Positions 1-9,688 of a stretch of DNA of 64,000 nt are shown in pieces (within the stretch, counting starts at the first letter, position 1; each line of letters begins with the position of its first letter). Below the pieces are notes generated by a model that worked only from the letters and a program-made list of their open reading frames with translations, was not told the DNA's origin and searched no databases. The position numbers and the translations under genes are program-made. Location of the stretch: contig JAKASG010000002.1 in the NCBI GenBank assembly GCA_021828285.1, forward strand, positions 1-64,000, written 5' to 3'. The DNA comes from Acidobacteriota bacterium (GTDB lineage Bacteria > Acidobacteriota > Terriglobia > UBA7540).

Positions 1-78
1 GGTTCCGGCCCGCATCCACTGCCGGAGAATTTTCGCTTCCTCCGCATCAAGGGAAATGACTGCCGCTTGTTTGCTCAT
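1..78 (-). CDS. IS630-family-like transposase, N-terminal 26 residues (runs off the window)
   Basis: ATG at 78-76 opens a frame reading MSKQAAVISLDAEEAKIL, then RQWMRAGT, and runs off the left edge without a stop. A short start of the form 'hydrophobic strand, L-x-x-E-E, L-x-x-W/L-x-R-x-G/S-T' is the usual opening of the helix-turn-helix domain of IS630-type transposases, whose next residues are normally a P-Q-R motif. Only 26 residues are visible and no catalytic DDE residue is present, so the family call rests on this short motif. A general helix-turn-helix regulator is the alternative. Confidence 0.5.
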   Translation of the reverse strand, partial: MSKQAAVISLDAEEAKILRQWMRAGT

Positions 79-123
79 GCCGGCAGTCTGACATATAACG
101 CTTACTAATGCAACTAAACACTA
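1..123 (-). mobile_element. Right-hand edge of an IS630-family-like insertion sequence (partial)
   Basis: The window opens inside a likely insertion sequence. A transposase N-terminus is read leftwards from position 78. The stretch from 79 to about 123 would be the terminal region of the element. IS630 elements insert at and duplicate a TA dinucleotide; the TA at 122-123 (in CTAG) is a plausible junction because the histidine-kinase reading frame resumes with a membrane-helix sequence immediately after it. The other end of the element is outside the window, so terminal repeats cannot be confirmed and the exact boundary is inferred. Confidence 0.5.
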
Positions 124-144
124 GCGGTCCTTGCCGCGATCGGT

Positions 145-1857
145 TTGCTTTCATACGAAACCACGAAGGCCCTCATCCAAATCGAAGCGGCCCGCGACCA
201 TAACCGGGAGGTCCGGGAAACGGCGCAGTTGCTGCTCACCGAGCTCGACGACGCCGAGACCGGCCAGCGCGGCTATTTGATCACCGGTAAAGAACCTTAT
301 TTGCAGCCCTACAACGAAGCGACAAAAGCCATTCGTCAAACCGTCCGTTCACTCGACCGTTCAATCCACTCCCCCTTCGAGCGCCAGGAGATGGAACAGC
401 TCAAGCCACTGATTGCCATGAAGCTCGCTGAGCTGCAGGAGACTATTGACTTAAGGCGGACGAAAGGGTTCGCTGCCGCGGACCAAATTGTCTTGTCGAA
501 CCGCGGCAAGCGGGCGATGGACGAAATTCGCAAGGTTATTGGCGCGATGATCGGGCGTGAAGACGTCCTTTTGGACCAGGGGAGAAGCGCGGCTCAATCG
601 AGCGCGAGCCGGGCGCTGATTGCCCTTGCCGGCGGCGGCCTTTTAAGCGTTGGACTGCTGCTGTTTGTCTTCATTGTGCTGACTCAGGAGATTCGGTTGC
701 GCAAGCGGACCGAGGAGGCTCTGCGCGAAAGCGAAGAACGTTTGCTCCTGGTAATTGAGGGAGTCAAAGGGTATGCCATCTTTATGCTCGATCCGGAAGG
801 AAACGTCCTGACGTGGAACGCCGGCGCGGAACGGCTCAAAGGCTACCGCGCCGATGAAATCATCGGAAAGCATTTTTCCATTTTCTATACGCCGGAAGAC
901 GCCGCTGCCGGAAAGCCGGCGCACGAGCTGGCGGCGGCCGAAGCGGAGAGCCGCACAGCGGACGAAGGCTGGCGCGTGCGCAAGGACGGCTCGCGCTTTT
1001 GGGCCAGCGTGACGATTACGGCGCTGCGTGACGACGCCGGGAAGCTTCGCGGATTTTCAAAAATCACTCGCGACGATACCGTGCGCCACGGGGCGGAAGA
1101 GGCGGCGAAGCAAGCGAGCGCCGCTCTGGCGAGGCGCACTGCGGAACTCGAGGCGGCGAACAAAGAGCTTGAAGCGTTCACCTACTCGGTGTCGCACGAC
1201 CTGCGCGCGCCGCTGCGCCATGTGGATGGATTCTCGAAGCTGCTGCTGGAGGAAAACGCCGCCAGCCTTTCCGACGAGGCGAAGCGTTATCTTGGCTTCG
1301 TTCGCGAAGGAGTCATCCAAATGGGCCGGCTGGTGGATGACTTGCTGAATCTCGCCCGCGTGGGCCGCAAGGAACTGAGCGTCCAAGTGGCCGGCTTGAA
1401 CTCGCTCGCGGATGAAGTGATGGCCGAGCTGAAACACGACTGCGCCGCGCGCTCAATCGAATGGAAAGTCCAGCCACTGCCGTTTGTCGAGTGCGATCCC
1501 GCGCTGATGAAGCAGGTGTTCGCCAACCTCCTTTCGAACGCGGTCAAGTACACGCGGCCGCGCGAGCGTGCCGTCATCGAAGTGGGCACAGCGCAGGAAA
1601 ACGGCCAGGCTGTGGTTTACGTCCGCGACAACGGCGTGGGATTCAACATGAAGTACGCCGACAAGCTTTTCGGCGTGTTCCAGCGCCTGCACCGGTCGGA
1701 GGATTTCGAGGGAACCGGAGTCGGACTCGCGACCGTGCAGAGAATCATTCACAAGCACGGAGGAAGAATCTGGGCCAAAGCCGCGCTCGATCAAGGCGCG
1801 ACGTTTTACTTTACGGTGGGAAAAGCCGAAAGCCGCGAGTCGAAGAATGAGATTTGA
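145..1857 (+). CDS. CHASE3-PAS sensor histidine kinase, apparently truncated at its 5' end
   Basis: Membrane sensor kinase of a two-component system. From the TTG at 145 the 570 residues contain a CHASE3 extracellular sensor domain (about 5-150, with the TGQRGYL signature), a membrane helix (about 156-180), a PAS domain (about 195-315), a coiled coil, a HisKA domain with phospho-accepting H351 in SVSHDLRAPL, and an HATPase_c domain ending in a G-box of the GTGVGLATV type. CHASE3 is normally flanked by two membrane helices. The first seems to be cut: the frame is open back to a TAA at 115 and upstream codons read LAVLAAIGLLSY, the end of a hydrophobic helix, with no convincing start or Shine-Dalgarno. 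This coincides with the presumed insertion-sequence edge, so the gene may be inactivated or expressed from the element. The regulator that follows 24 bp downstream is its likely partner. Confidence 0.8.
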   Translation: MLSYETTKALIQIEAARDHNREVRETAQLLLTELDDAETGQRGYLITGKEPYLQPYNEATKAIRQTVRSLDRSIHSPFERQEMEQLKPLIAMKLAELQETIDLRRTKGFAAADQIVLSNRGKRAMDEIRKVIGAMIGREDVLLDQGRSAAQSSASRALIALAGGGLLSVGLLLFVFIVLTQEIRLRKRTEEALRESEERLLLVIEGVKGYAIFMLDPEGNVLTWNAGAERLKGYRADEIIGKHFSIFYTPEDAAAGKPAHELAAAEAESRTADEGWRVRKDGSRFWASVTITALRDDAGKLRGFSKITRDDTVRHGAEEAAKQASAALARRTAELEAANKELEAFTYSVSHDLRAPLRHVDGFSKLLLEENAASLSDEAKRYLGFVREGVIQMGRLVDDLLNLARVGRKELSVQVAGLNSLADEVMAELKHDCAARSIEWKVQPLPFVECDPALMKQVFANLLSNAVKYTRPRERAVIEVGTAQENGQAVVYVRDNGVGFNMKYADKLFGVFQRLHRSEDFEGTGVGLATVQRIIHKHGGRIWAKAALDQGATFYFTVGKAESRESKNEI

Positions 1858-1881
1858 ATGCTATCCTCAAGGAGATGAATC

Positions 1882-2343
1882 ATGAGCGAAGGTGATGTTC
1901 AAATACTTCTGGTCGAGGATAACCCGCGGGACGTCGAGCTGACGCTTCACGCGCTGCGCAAAGAGAAGCTCGCAAACAACGTGGAAGTAGCGCGCGACGG
2001 CGAAGAGGCGCTGGACTTTCTCTTCTGCCGGGGAAAGTACGCCGGGCGGAATGGCAAAAATCAGCCGCGTCTTGTGCTGCTCGACCTGAAGCTGCCCAAG
2101 GTGGATGGGCTGCAAGTCCTCCGCGAAATCAAGAACCAACCCTCGACGCAGGCGATTCCCGTCGTGATCCTGACCTCGTCGCGAGAGGAAAAGGACATGG
2201 TCAGCGGCTACAAGCTGGGCGTCAACGCCTATATTCAGAAGCCGGTGGACTTCGAGCAATTTCGAGAGATGATTAAGGAAGTCGGCTTGTTTTGGCTGGT
2301 CGTGAATCAGCCGCCTCCTTTGGCGGCCTTCCAGCCGAAGTGA
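1882..2343 (+). CDS. Single-domain response regulator, CheY/Rcp1-like
   Basis: A 153-residue stand-alone receiver domain with no output domain. Acidic residues E12-D13, the phospho-acceptor D68 in LLDLKLP, the conserved T/S region in VILTSS and the lysine in QKPVD are all present. The insertion between strand 2 and helix 3 (about 48-62) and the class of partner kinase resemble regulators of the cyanobacterial phytochrome-partner Rcp1 type. The start ATG follows an AAGGAGATG-type Shine-Dalgarno sequence at 1870-1876. Its position between two kinases suggests it relays phosphate from the upstream CHASE3 kinase, possibly to the downstream hybrid kinase. Its physiological output is not visible. 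Confidence 0.9.
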   Translation: MSEGDVQILLVEDNPRDVELTLHALRKEKLANNVEVARDGEEALDFLFCRGKYAGRNGKNQPRLVLLDLKLPKVDGLQVLREIKNQPSTQAIPVVILTSSREEKDMVSGYKLGVNAYIQKPVDFEQFREMIKEVGLFWLVVNQPPPLAAFQPK

Positions 2344-2351
2344 AGGCTCTT

Positions 2352-5066
2352 ATGCCGGAAGCAAACGAATCGCTGTCTCAGCGCCCCTTGCGAGTGGTCC
2401 TCGTCGAGGACAACCCGCTCGACGCCGAGCTGATCGTCGCCACGCTCAAACGCGCCGGCTACGCGTTGTCTTTTGAGCGCGTGGATTTGCCGGAGGATTT
2501 CAAGAGGCAACTCCGGTATGGCAACCCCGATTTGATCCTCTGCGACCATAACTTGCACGGCTGGACAGGAAGCGATGCGCTCAAGATCCTGCGCGAGATC
2601 AAGGACGACGTTCCCTTTGTTATCGTCACGGCCACGCTCGGCGATGAAGCGGCGGTCGAATATATCAAGAGCGGAGCGAGCGATTACATTCTGAAGCACC
2701 GGTTGGACCGCTTGCCCGCGGTGGTCGGGCAGGTGCTTCGGGAGAAAACACACCGGGTCGAGGAAAAAAAGCTCCATGATCTGCTCGTGACCGCCAAGCG
2801 CGATTGGGAGCTGACCTTCGACGCGGTTCCGGACCCCGTTTTTCTGCTCGATCACGAATGGCGCGTGCTGCGGGCGAACGAAGTGGCGACCAAAACACTC
2901 GGGAAGCGGTTCCAGGATTTGATCGGGCAACTGTTTTACGAGCAAGTCCAAGGGTCGGTGGAAGACTCGGGCTGGCATCGGCTCGCATCCCTGATGGAAG
3001 GGCGGGAGCAGCGGATGGACATCACGGTGAGCCGGCTGAACAAAACCTTCGACACCTATTGCATTCCATTGCGAGATGCGACAGGCCAGATTGCCCGCTT
3101 CGTCCTCACCCTGCGTGACGTGACCGACCAACAGCGGGCGGAAGCGGAACTGAAAGCCTCCGAAGAACAATACCGGCTGCTGTTTGAAAGCAACCCTCAC
3201 CCGATGTGGGTGTTCGACCGTGAGACGCTGGGGTTTCTCGCGGTCAACGATGCCGCTGTCAAGCACTACGGCTACACGTACGACGATTTCCGCAAGATGA
3301 CGGTCAAAGAGATCCGCGCGCCGGAAGAGTGGCCAAAACTGCTCGACGACATCGCGCGGAAGCACGGCGGACTCGACTCCTCCGGCGAGTGGAATCACCG
3401 GACGAAGGAGGGCCGCATCATCACCGTCGAGATCACGTCTCATGAAATCACGTTCCTCGGCCGAAACGGGGTGCTCGTCCTCTCGCACGACGTAACGGAG
3501 CGCAAGCGGATGGCGGAGGCCTTGAAAGCGCGCGAAGAACAATACCGCAGCTTGGTCGAAGGCACTCCCATCGGCATTTACCGCACGGCGGCGGACGGAA
3601 AGATTTTGAGCGTCAACGCCGCGCTCCTTCGCATGATGCGCTTCCCGGATCGCGAAACGGCTCTCAGGATGTCGTCGTCGGAGCTCTATTTACATCCCGA
3701 AGAGCGCAAGCAATGGGCGGCCCTCATGGCGCGGGACGGCGTGATCAAGGATTTCGAAGTCCAGCTCCGCCGGTACAATGGCGAGCCGTTTTGGGCTCGC
3801 GACAACGCTCATGCGGTTCTCGGTGCGGCCGGCGAAACGCTCTATTTCGAGGGCGTTCTTGAGGACATTAGCGAGCGCAAGCAGCTCGAAATGCAGCTCC
3901 AGCAAGCGCAAAAAATGGAAGCCGTGGGCCAGCTCGCCGGCGGCGTCGCGCATGACTTCAATAACCTCCTGACGATCATTTCCGGGCGCAGCAGCATGGT
4001 CGCCGAAAAACTGAATGCCAACGACCCGCGCCGGGATTCAGTCGAAGAAGTCATCAAGGCCGCGGATCTCGCCGCCGCGCTCACCCGCCAGCTTTTGGCG
4101 TTCAGCCGCCAGCAGGTCTTGCAGCCGCGGATCCTCGATTTGAACGAGACCGTCGCCAACATTGAGAAAATGCTGCGGCGGCTGATTGGCGAGGACGTCG
4201 CTCTGATCACGTCGCTTGACAAAACCCTCGGGCGCATCAAGGCTGATCCCGGCCAGATCGAACAGGTGATCATGAACCTGGCCGTCAACGCGCGGGACGC
4301 CATGCCGAACGGCGGCGAGGTCGCGGTTGAAACCCGCCACGTCAATCTCGACCCGGATTACGCGGTCACGCATCTGAACATTGCCCCGGGCGCATACGCC
4401 ATGCTGGTGGTCTCCGACACCGGCGTAGGAATGGATGAGCGGACGCGCCTGCACGCCTTCGAGCCGTTCTTCACCACCAAGGAGCCGGGCAAGGGCACGG
4501 GGCTCGGCCTCGCCACCGTCTATGGGATCGTGAAGCAAAGCGGCGGCCACATCTGGGTTTATAGCGAGCCGGGCAAGGGAACGACCTTCAAAATCTATTT
4601 GCCGGAGCTCACGGCGGAGGGCGAGCCGCTCCCCGCATCCGGCGCCCTTCCCGCATCTTCCGCCGGAGGCACGGAAACGATTCTGCTGGTCGAAGATGAA
4701 TCCTCCTTGCGGACGATGGTGCGGGAAATCCTGGCCGCCCGCGGCTATCGCGTCATCGAAGCGGAGAACGGTCCGCGCGCCCTCGAGCTTGCCGCCGCTC
4801 AGCCGCAGCCCATTCACCTGCTGGTCACCGACGTGGTGATGCCCGGCATGGGCGGGAGAGAATTGTCGGAGCAGGTGGCGAGCCGGCATCCTGTAATGAA
4901 GGTGCTTTTCATCTCGGGTTACACCGATGACGCGGTCATTCGGCGCGGCGCGCTGCGCGCGGGCTCGTTCTTTCTCCAGAAACCGTTTTCACCCGAAGCC
5001 ATCGCGCGGAAAGTGCGGGAGGTTCTGGATACGCCGCGTGAAAAAGCCGCGCCGGCGGAGCCCTAG
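2352..5066 (+). CDS. Hybrid histidine kinase, REC-PAS-PAS-PAS-HisKA-HATPase-REC
   Basis: A 904-residue cytoplasmic kinase with no membrane segment. Order of domains: N-terminal receiver (about 12-130, acceptor D65 in LILCDHNL), three PAS domains (about 150-260, 270-385 and 395-510), HisKA with H534 in [10 protein letters not shown], HATPase_c (N-box [15 protein letters not shown]-boxes DTGVGM and [13 protein letters not shown]) and a C-terminal receiver with D827 in [13 protein letters not shown]. The H-box variant HDFNNLL is typical of this soluble multi-PAS kinase group. I chose ATG 2352, nine bases after the previous stop, over an in-frame ATG 60 bases earlier because the earlier start would overlap the upstream receiver gene. 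Input arrives through the N-terminal receiver and PAS domains, and output passes through the C-terminal receiver. Confidence 0.9.
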   Translation: MPEANESLSQRPLRVVLVEDNPLDAELIVATLKRAGYALSFERVDLPEDFKRQLRYGNPDLILCDHNLHGWTGSDALKILREIKDDVPFVIVTATLGDEAAVEYIKSGASDYILKHRLDRLPAVVGQVLREKTHRVEEKKLHDLLVTAKRDWELTFDAVPDPVFLLDHEWRVLRANEVATKTLGKRFQDLIGQLFYEQVQGSVEDSGWHRLASLMEGREQRMDITVSRLNKTFDTYCIPLRDATGQIARFVLTLRDVTDQQRAEAELKASEEQYRLLFESNPHPMWVFDRETLGFLAVNDAAVKHYGYTYDDFRKMTVKEIRAPEEWPKLLDDIARKHGGLDSSGEWNHRTKEGRIITVEITSHEITFLGRNGVLVLSHDVTERKRMAEALKAREEQYRSLVEGTPIGIYRTAADGKILSVNAALLRMMRFPDRETALRMSSSELYLHPEERKQWAALMARDGVIKDFEVQLRRYNGEPFWARDNAHAVLGAAGETLYFEGVLEDISERKQLEMQLQQAQKMEAVGQLAGGVAHDFNNLLTIISGRSSMVAEKLNANDPRRDSVEEVIKAADLAAALTRQLLAFSRQQVLQPRILDLNETVANIEKMLRRLIGEDVALITSLDKTLGRIKADPGQIEQVIMNLAVNARDAMPNGGEVAVETRHVNLDPDYAVTHLNIAPGAYAMLVVSDTGVGMDERTRLHAFEPFFTTKEPGKGTGLGLATVYGIVKQSGGHIWVYSEPGKGTTFKIYLPELTAEGEPLPASGALPASSAGGTETILLVEDESSLRTMVREILAARGYRVIEAENGPRALELAAAQPQPIHLLVTDVVMPGMGGRELSEQVASRHPVMKVLFISGYTDDAVIRRGALRAGSFFLQKPFSPEAIARKVREVLDTPREKAAPAEP

Positions 5067-5141
5067 CGCAATTCCCGCGCGGCCCGCGGAAGCGTTGCGC
5101 GAACGCGGGCCCGCTTTCACTCAGATCGGCTCGGAGGAATC

Positions 5142-5825
5142 ATGGGCGCTCGCATCCTGGTCGTGGATGACGAACCTGGCGTTTTGAGGATAATGAGCGA
5201 TGTGCTCGAGCCGCTGGGCTATGAAGTTCTCGCACTCTCTGACAGTCGCGTTGCCTGCGAACAGTTGAACCGGCAGAAGTTTGACGCCGCTTTTGTGGAC
5301 GTCAACATGCCGCACCTCGACGGGTTCAAGATGACGGAGCTGATCCGGAATTCCCGCTCGAACAACCAGATGCCCGTCGTCATGATGACCGGGCTCGAAG
5401 ACGTCGAACTGATGCAGCGCGGATTCAAGGCAGGCATCACTTTCTTCCTGAGCAAACCCTTCAATCCCGACCGGCTTCGCGGCCTTCTCAACACGATGCA
5501 GTCCATGATCCTGAAGGAGCGCAGACGCTACATGCGGCTGCCGCTGGTAACGGACGCGACCATCGAGCGGCATGGGAAAAGTTACCGGGCGCAGACGGTC
5601 AATATCAGCCAGGGAGGAATGCTGCTCGATTCCGCCCCGCGCATCGAAGTCGGCGAGGAAGCCGTCGTCGAGCTCAAGCTCCCGGGCGTCTCGAAACCCA
5701 TTCGAACTCGCATTCGGGTCGTCCGGAAAGACGCTTCGGGACGTATCGGCGCGATTCTCCCCTCCTTGCCGATTGAAGACCGTGCGACCATTCAAAATTA
5801 CATCCTGGGAACGTTACGCTCCTAG
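5142..5825 (+). CDS. Response regulator with PilZ output domain
   Basis: A 227-residue protein with an N-terminal receiver (about 4-118; D9-D10, phospho-acceptor D53 in AAFVDVNMP, K105 in LSKPF) and a C-terminal PilZ domain. The PilZ c-di-GMP-binding residues are visible: the RxxxR-type motif RRYMR at 128-132 and the N-x-S-x-x-G motif in NISQGGM at 154-160. Known PilZ proteins bind cyclic di-GMP and affect motility, secretion or polymer production; here the receiver would couple that to phosphorylation. The ATG follows a GGAGG at 5133-5137. It lies 75 bp after the hybrid kinase, on the same strand, and is probably in its pathway. Confidence 0.9.
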   Translation: MGARILVVDDEPGVLRIMSDVLEPLGYEVLALSDSRVACEQLNRQKFDAAFVDVNMPHLDGFKMTELIRNSRSNNQMPVVMMTGLEDVELMQRGFKAGITFFLSKPFNPDRLRGLLNTMQSMILKERRRYMRLPLVTDATIERHGKSYRAQTVNISQGGMLLDSAPRIEVGEEAVVELKLPGVSKPIRTRIRVVRKDASGRIGAILPSLPIEDRATIQNYILGTLRS

Positions 5826-5867
5826 ACCAGGAACGTCCTCCGCTCCCTGCGCGTTCTCCCCGGCGCA

Positions 5868-5896
5868 TTGCACGATTCGCCGACCTTCGATAAAAT
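5868..5896 (+). promoter_or_regulatory. Candidate sigma-70 promoter of rpiB-glyA
   Basis: TTGCAC at 5868-5873, a 17-base spacer and TAAAAT at 5891-5896, 32 bases before the rpiB start codon. The -10 box matches five of six consensus bases, the -35 box three of six, and the spacing is ideal. Confidence 0.5.
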
Positions 5897-5928
5897 CAAT
5901 CCGCCGGTAAATTTGTACTTTCGGCATC

Positions 5929-6408
5929 GTGCGAATGGATCGAAAGCTTAAAATCGCACTAGGGGCGGATCACGCGGGCTTTCCGCTGAAGGAAACAATC
6001 CGCGGCTATCTGCTGAGCAAGGGTTACGAAGTGGAGGACCACGGCGCCAGCTCCGCGCAATCGGTGGACTATCCCGATTTCGCGGAGCGCGTGGCGAAGC
6101 GCGTTGCCTCGGGCTCGGCGGATTCGGGCGTGCTCATCTGCGGCACGGGCCTCGGAATGGAGCTCGCGGCCAACAAAGTCTCCGGCATCCGCGCCACGCC
6201 CTGCAATGACACGCTGAGCGCGCAATTCGCGCGGTCGCACAATAACGCAAACGTCCTTACGCTCGGAGCGCGCCTCGTGGATGAAGCAACGGCCAGGAAA
6301 ATTCTCGACGTCTGGTTTTCGACCGCCTTCGAAGGAGGGCGGCACGAGCGCCGCATTGAAAAAATCGCCGCCATTGACCAGCGGGAGCATAGGGAGAGAA
6401 AACCATGA
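5929..6408 (+). CDS. rpiB: Ribose-5-phosphate isomerase B
   Basis: Interconverts ribose 5-phosphate and ribulose 5-phosphate in the non-oxidative pentose phosphate pathway. The 159 residues carry the family hallmarks: GADHAG near the N-terminus (substrate phosphate and catalytic Asp/His), VDYPDFA, the cysteine in LICGTGLGM and the [13 protein letters not shown] segment. Length fits the family. Start is GTG 5929 or ATG 5935 two codons later; neither has an obvious Shine-Dalgarno. The stop codon overlaps the glyA start by four bases, so the two are translationally coupled, as is common in many bacterial genomes. Confidence 0.95.
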   Translation: MRMDRKLKIALGADHAGFPLKETIRGYLLSKGYEVEDHGASSAQSVDYPDFAERVAKRVASGSADSGVLICGTGLGMELAANKVSGIRATPCNDTLSAQFARSHNNANVLTLGARLVDEATARKILDVWFSTAFEGGRHERRIEKIAAIDQREHRERKP

Positions 6409-7691
6409 ACCAGATCTTGCCGGACCGCCAGCGTTCCCTCGCCGGCGTTGATCCTGAAATCGGCCGCGCCATCGGCCTCGAAGTCGACCGGCAGGAACGC
6501 TCGCTCGAGCTGATCGCCTCGGAAAATTTTGTCAGCGAAGCGGTGCTCGAGGCGATGGGCTCGCCGCTCACGAACAAATACGCCGAGGGCTTGCCCGGCA
6601 AGCGTTATTACGGCGGCTGTGAGTTCGTGGACATCGCCGAATCACTCGCCATCGAGCGCGGGAAGCGGCTCTTCGGCGCCGAACACGTGAACGTCCAGCC
6701 GCATTCGGGCGCGCAGGCCAATCAAGCGGTTTACATGACCGTGCTTCAGCCGGGCGATACCCTGCTCGGGATGAACCTTGCCCACGGCGGCCATTTGACC
6801 CACGGCCATCCTCTCAATTTTTCGGGAAAGATGTACAAGATCGTCCCCTATGGCGTCCGCAAAGAGACCGAAACGATAGATTACGACGCGCTCGAGCAGT
6901 TGGCCCTTGAAAACAAGCCGAAGCTGATTGTCGCGGGCGCGAGCGCTTATCCGCGTATCATTGATTTTGAGCGCTTCGGCGCCATCGCCAGGAAGGCTGG
7001 AGCGCTGCTGATGGTGGATATGGCGCACATCGCCGGACCCATCGCCGCCGGCCTGCATCCGAGCCCCTTCCCGCACGCCGACTTCGTCACGACGACGACC
7101 CACAAGACGCTGCGCGGCCCTCGCGGCGGCGCCGTCTTTTCAAAGGCGCACTTTGCAAAGGAACTCGACAAGATCGTTTTCCCGGGGATTCAGGGCGGGC
7201 CGCTCATGCACGTCATCGCCGCGAAGGCCGTTTGCTTTCACGAAGCGCTGCAGCCGGAATTCCGTGAATACCAGAAACAGATCCTTGCGAACGCCAGGGT
7301 CCTCGCAGAAACGCTTTCCGGCGAGGGTTTCCGCATCGTCTCCGGCGGAACGGACAATCACCTGATGCTCGTTGATGTTTTCTCGAAAGGCGTCACGGGG
7401 CGCGACGCCGAGCAGGGACTCGAACGAGCGGGGATTACCGTCAACAAGAACGCCATCCCGTTCGATACGAACCCGCCGATGAAGGCGAGCGGCATCCGCG
7501 TCGGCACTCCCGCCGTCACCACGCGCGGCATGAAGGAGCCTGAGATGCGCCGCATCGGAAAATGGATCAGCGAAGTGCTCCACAATCTGCAGGATGAATC
7601 CGTGGCAGCGCGAGTGCGCAAGGAGGTGGAAGCGCTCACGGAACGGTTCCCTCTCTACGAAAGCCGCCGCGCCGCGGTCGCAGGCAAATAG
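6405..7691 (+). CDS. glyA: Serine hydroxymethyltransferase
   Basis: PLP enzyme that converts serine and tetrahydrofolate to glycine and 5,10-methylene-tetrahydrofolate, the main one-carbon source. 428 residues, normal for the family. Diagnostic segments are the N-terminal [25 protein letters not shown], the PLP-lysine region [15 protein letters not shown] (lysine follows TTTH) and the C-terminal [14 protein letters not shown]. Starts at an ATG overlapping the rpiB stop (ATGA) and shares that gene's transcript. Cytoplasmic. Confidence 0.97.
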   Translation: MNQILPDRQRSLAGVDPEIGRAIGLEVDRQERSLELIASENFVSEAVLEAMGSPLTNKYAEGLPGKRYYGGCEFVDIAESLAIERGKRLFGAEHVNVQPHSGAQANQAVYMTVLQPGDTLLGMNLAHGGHLTHGHPLNFSGKMYKIVPYGVRKETETIDYDALEQLALENKPKLIVAGASAYPRIIDFERFGAIARKAGALLMVDMAHIAGPIAAGLHPSPFPHADFVTTTTHKTLRGPRGGAVFSKAHFAKELDKIVFPGIQGGPLMHVIAAKAVCFHEALQPEFREYQKQILANARVLAETLSGEGFRIVSGGTDNHLMLVDVFSKGVTGRDAEQGLERAGITVNKNAIPFDTNPPMKASGIRVGTPAVTTRGMKEPEMRRIGKWISEVLHNLQDESVAARVRKEVEALTERFPLYESRRAAVAGK

Positions 7692-7730
7692 CCGGCGCAA
7701 GCCCAAAATGCATCTTCCGAGACCGAGCCG

Positions 7731-9317
7731 CTAAAACCCCAGCGGGGTCTTCAAGTATCCGAGCCAGAACTTAAGGCGGCTTGAGGAGGCAAGCGGCATG
7801 GGTTTCATCCGCGGGCCGAGCTGCATAATCTCCAGATTTCCGGCGCGCAAAGGCGGCCAGAGCGGCAGGCTTGCGCCGCTGGGACTTCCGGATTTCGCGA
7901 AGTTCGTCCAGTAAGAGGACATCTGTTCGGCGATGCGCCAATCCAGCGCTTGCCAGGGACGGCGCATCAAGCGGAGATTATCGAAAACATACGGCTCCTC
8001 CGAAGAATGAAATGCGCCGAACTGGGGATGCTGCGGCCAGGGAATCTTCCGGTCGAAGTAGTAAATGTAAACTCGGGGGCTCATGCGCGTCTGCAGCACG
8101 CCCCATTTGTAAAGCGAAACCCGGGCCCGGTCGCGAAGAGCGTTCAGGATTGCGCTTGCCGCCTGCTGATCGTTATGCGCGGGATAGAGTTGGAGGCAGG
8201 TTGAAAGTTCCGTTCCGCAAACCGCCTCAAGTTTTTGACGGTAGGTTTCAAGCGTGACCGGCGGAGGCGCGCCGTTGCCGTAATAACCGATTCCGATATC
8301 ATCCGCGACCATGCCGTTGATCACCTCGACTTCGCGCTGCGGATGCCAGCCCTCACGGAGCACCCAGCCATCCTCGACGGGTTCCCAATCGATAGGGCCG
8401 GAATCTCTCACGATGGTTTTTGCCGGCAGCGCGCGCAATTGTTCGAGCGAATGGGCGCCGAGCAGCGCAGCGAATTTCCGGCCTTGCGCCTCCCCTTCCG
8501 CAAGCGAGCGCTTTGCAGACATCATCGCGGGAGTGGGAATCACCGCGGGGCCGCTCATAATGACGGCTCGTTCGAAAAGGCCGCGCGCGAGCGGCGATTG
8601 CATGAGCAGCCAGACGCTCGCCGCTCCGGCGGATTGGCCGAAGATCGTGACCTCGCGAGGATCGCCGCCGAATCCGGCGATGTTCTTCCGCACCCAGCGA
8701 AGCGCGGCAATCTGGTCGAGCAGTCCGTAATTGCCGGAAGAATGGTGCGGAGATTCCTGCGTCAAACCGGGATAGGCCAGAAAACCGAAGGGTCCCAAGC
8801 GGTAATTGAAGCTCACCAGCACCACGCCTCTTCGCGCGAGCGCCGAGGGGTCATAAATTCTCACGCTCGCAGCTCCCGAAACGAACCCCCCACCGTAGAT
8901 CCAGACCATCACCGGCTCCGGAGCTGAAGGTTGCTTCGCTGTAGTCCAGACGTTCACGTAGAGGCAATTTTCACTCGACGGCCGCATGGACAGAAATGAA
9001 GCTGACCACGGCCCGACGCGATGCGGCTCCACAGGCTGCATACACGGCGCGCCAAAATGATCAGCCTGGCGAACGCCACGCCACGCTGCGGGAGGCTCCG
9101 GCGGACGCCAGCGCAGCTTGCCGACGGGCGGCGCGGCAAACGGAATGCCCTTGAATACTTCAAGGCCGTGCGCGAAGGGGACGCCGGAAACAAGACCGCC
9201 CGTGACGCGGACCGGCGATTGCGCCGCAAGCGCGAGCGCGGGAAAAAACAAAGCAATCACCGCCCCTTCCAACCGCATCGCTCTCCGCTTGCTCGCAACA
9301 TCCAATTTCATCCGCAT
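7731..9317 (-). CDS. Secreted type-B carboxylesterase
   Basis: Alpha/beta-hydrolase of the carboxylesterase type B family, predicted exported. Oxyanion-hole segment YGGGF, nucleophile serine in TIFGQSAGAAS (about residue 229) and the late catalytic-histidine region PQFGAFHSSEEPYVF are all present. The start at 9317 is chosen because GAGGAG lies seven bases upstream on this strand; it gives a basic n-region followed by a hydrophobic stretch ending ALALA, a good signal peptide. A longer in-frame start at 9368 and a shorter one at 9278 exist. Convergent with glyA. Substrate is unknown; the family includes esterases acting on xenobiotic and plant-derived esters. Confidence 0.9.
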   Translation of the reverse strand: MRMKLDVASKRRAMRLEGAVIALFFPALALAAQSPVRVTGGLVSGVPFAHGLEVFKGIPFAAPPVGKLRWRPPEPPAAWRGVRQADHFGAPCMQPVEPHRVGPWSASFLSMRPSSENCLYVNVWTTAKQPSAPEPVMVWIYGGGFVSGAASVRIYDPSALARRGVVLVSFNYRLGPFGFLAYPGLTQESPHHSSGNYGLLDQIAALRWVRKNIAGFGGDPREVTIFGQSAGAASVWLLMQSPLARGLFERAVIMSGPAVIPTPAMMSAKRSLAEGEAQGRKFAALLGAHSLEQLRALPAKTIVRDSGPIDWEPVEDGWVLREGWHPQREVEVINGMVADDIGIGYYGNGAPPPVTLETYRQKLEAVCGTELSTCLQLYPAHNDQQAASAILNALRDRARVSLYKWGVLQTRMSPRVYIYYFDRKIPWPQHPQFGAFHSSEEPYVFDNLRLMRRPWQALDWRIAEQMSSYWTNFAKSGSPSGASLPLWPPLRAGNLEIMQLGPRMKPMPLASSSRLKFWLGYLKTPLGF

Positions 9318-9688
9318 CAGGGCGCTCCTCGGTTTCCAATTCGGCGAATCACTGCGCCGTTTCCTCAATCATAACCGTCCTCCGGCGAACCTTTCAAATG
9401 CCGTCGGGACGGCTGGCGCTGTACAATAGCTTCCATGGCGGCGCACCCCATGCCCGAAGTTCGCGCCGGTGGCATGGCAGCCATTCGCGGCAGAGGTCGT
9501 CTGGCGCGTGACATTCGGATAGCAACCGGGAGCGGGGCGAGCGATCATGAAGAAATGCTGAGAAGGTGTATTTGCGCCCAGGCAAAGGCCGGCACTTGCC
9601 AACCGCGGCACTCGCGGTATAAATTCAATCGAATGCCGCGCCCGGGTGGAAAGCCCGATGCGGCGGCGGAATTATAAAAGGAGATGCT
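9318..9688. other. Intergenic region between divergent esterase and AIM24 genes
   Basis: 371 bases without a convincing gene. The short frames here have compositions and starts unlike the neighbours. It should hold the promoters of both divergent genes; a good candidate is visible only for the rightward gene at 9596-9623. Confidence 0.5.
9596..9623 (+). promoter_or_regulatory. Candidate promoter of the AIM24-family gene
   Basis: TTGCCA at 9596-9601, a 16-base spacer and TATAAA at 9618-9623. Transcription would start about 60 bases before the gene, whose ATG is preceded by AAAAGGAGA. Confidence 0.5.

Noticed and set aside
9435-9677. 80-codon frame between the esterase and AIM24 genes
   Set aside because: No recognisable domain, no Shine-Dalgarno and Arg/Ala-rich composition; considered chance.
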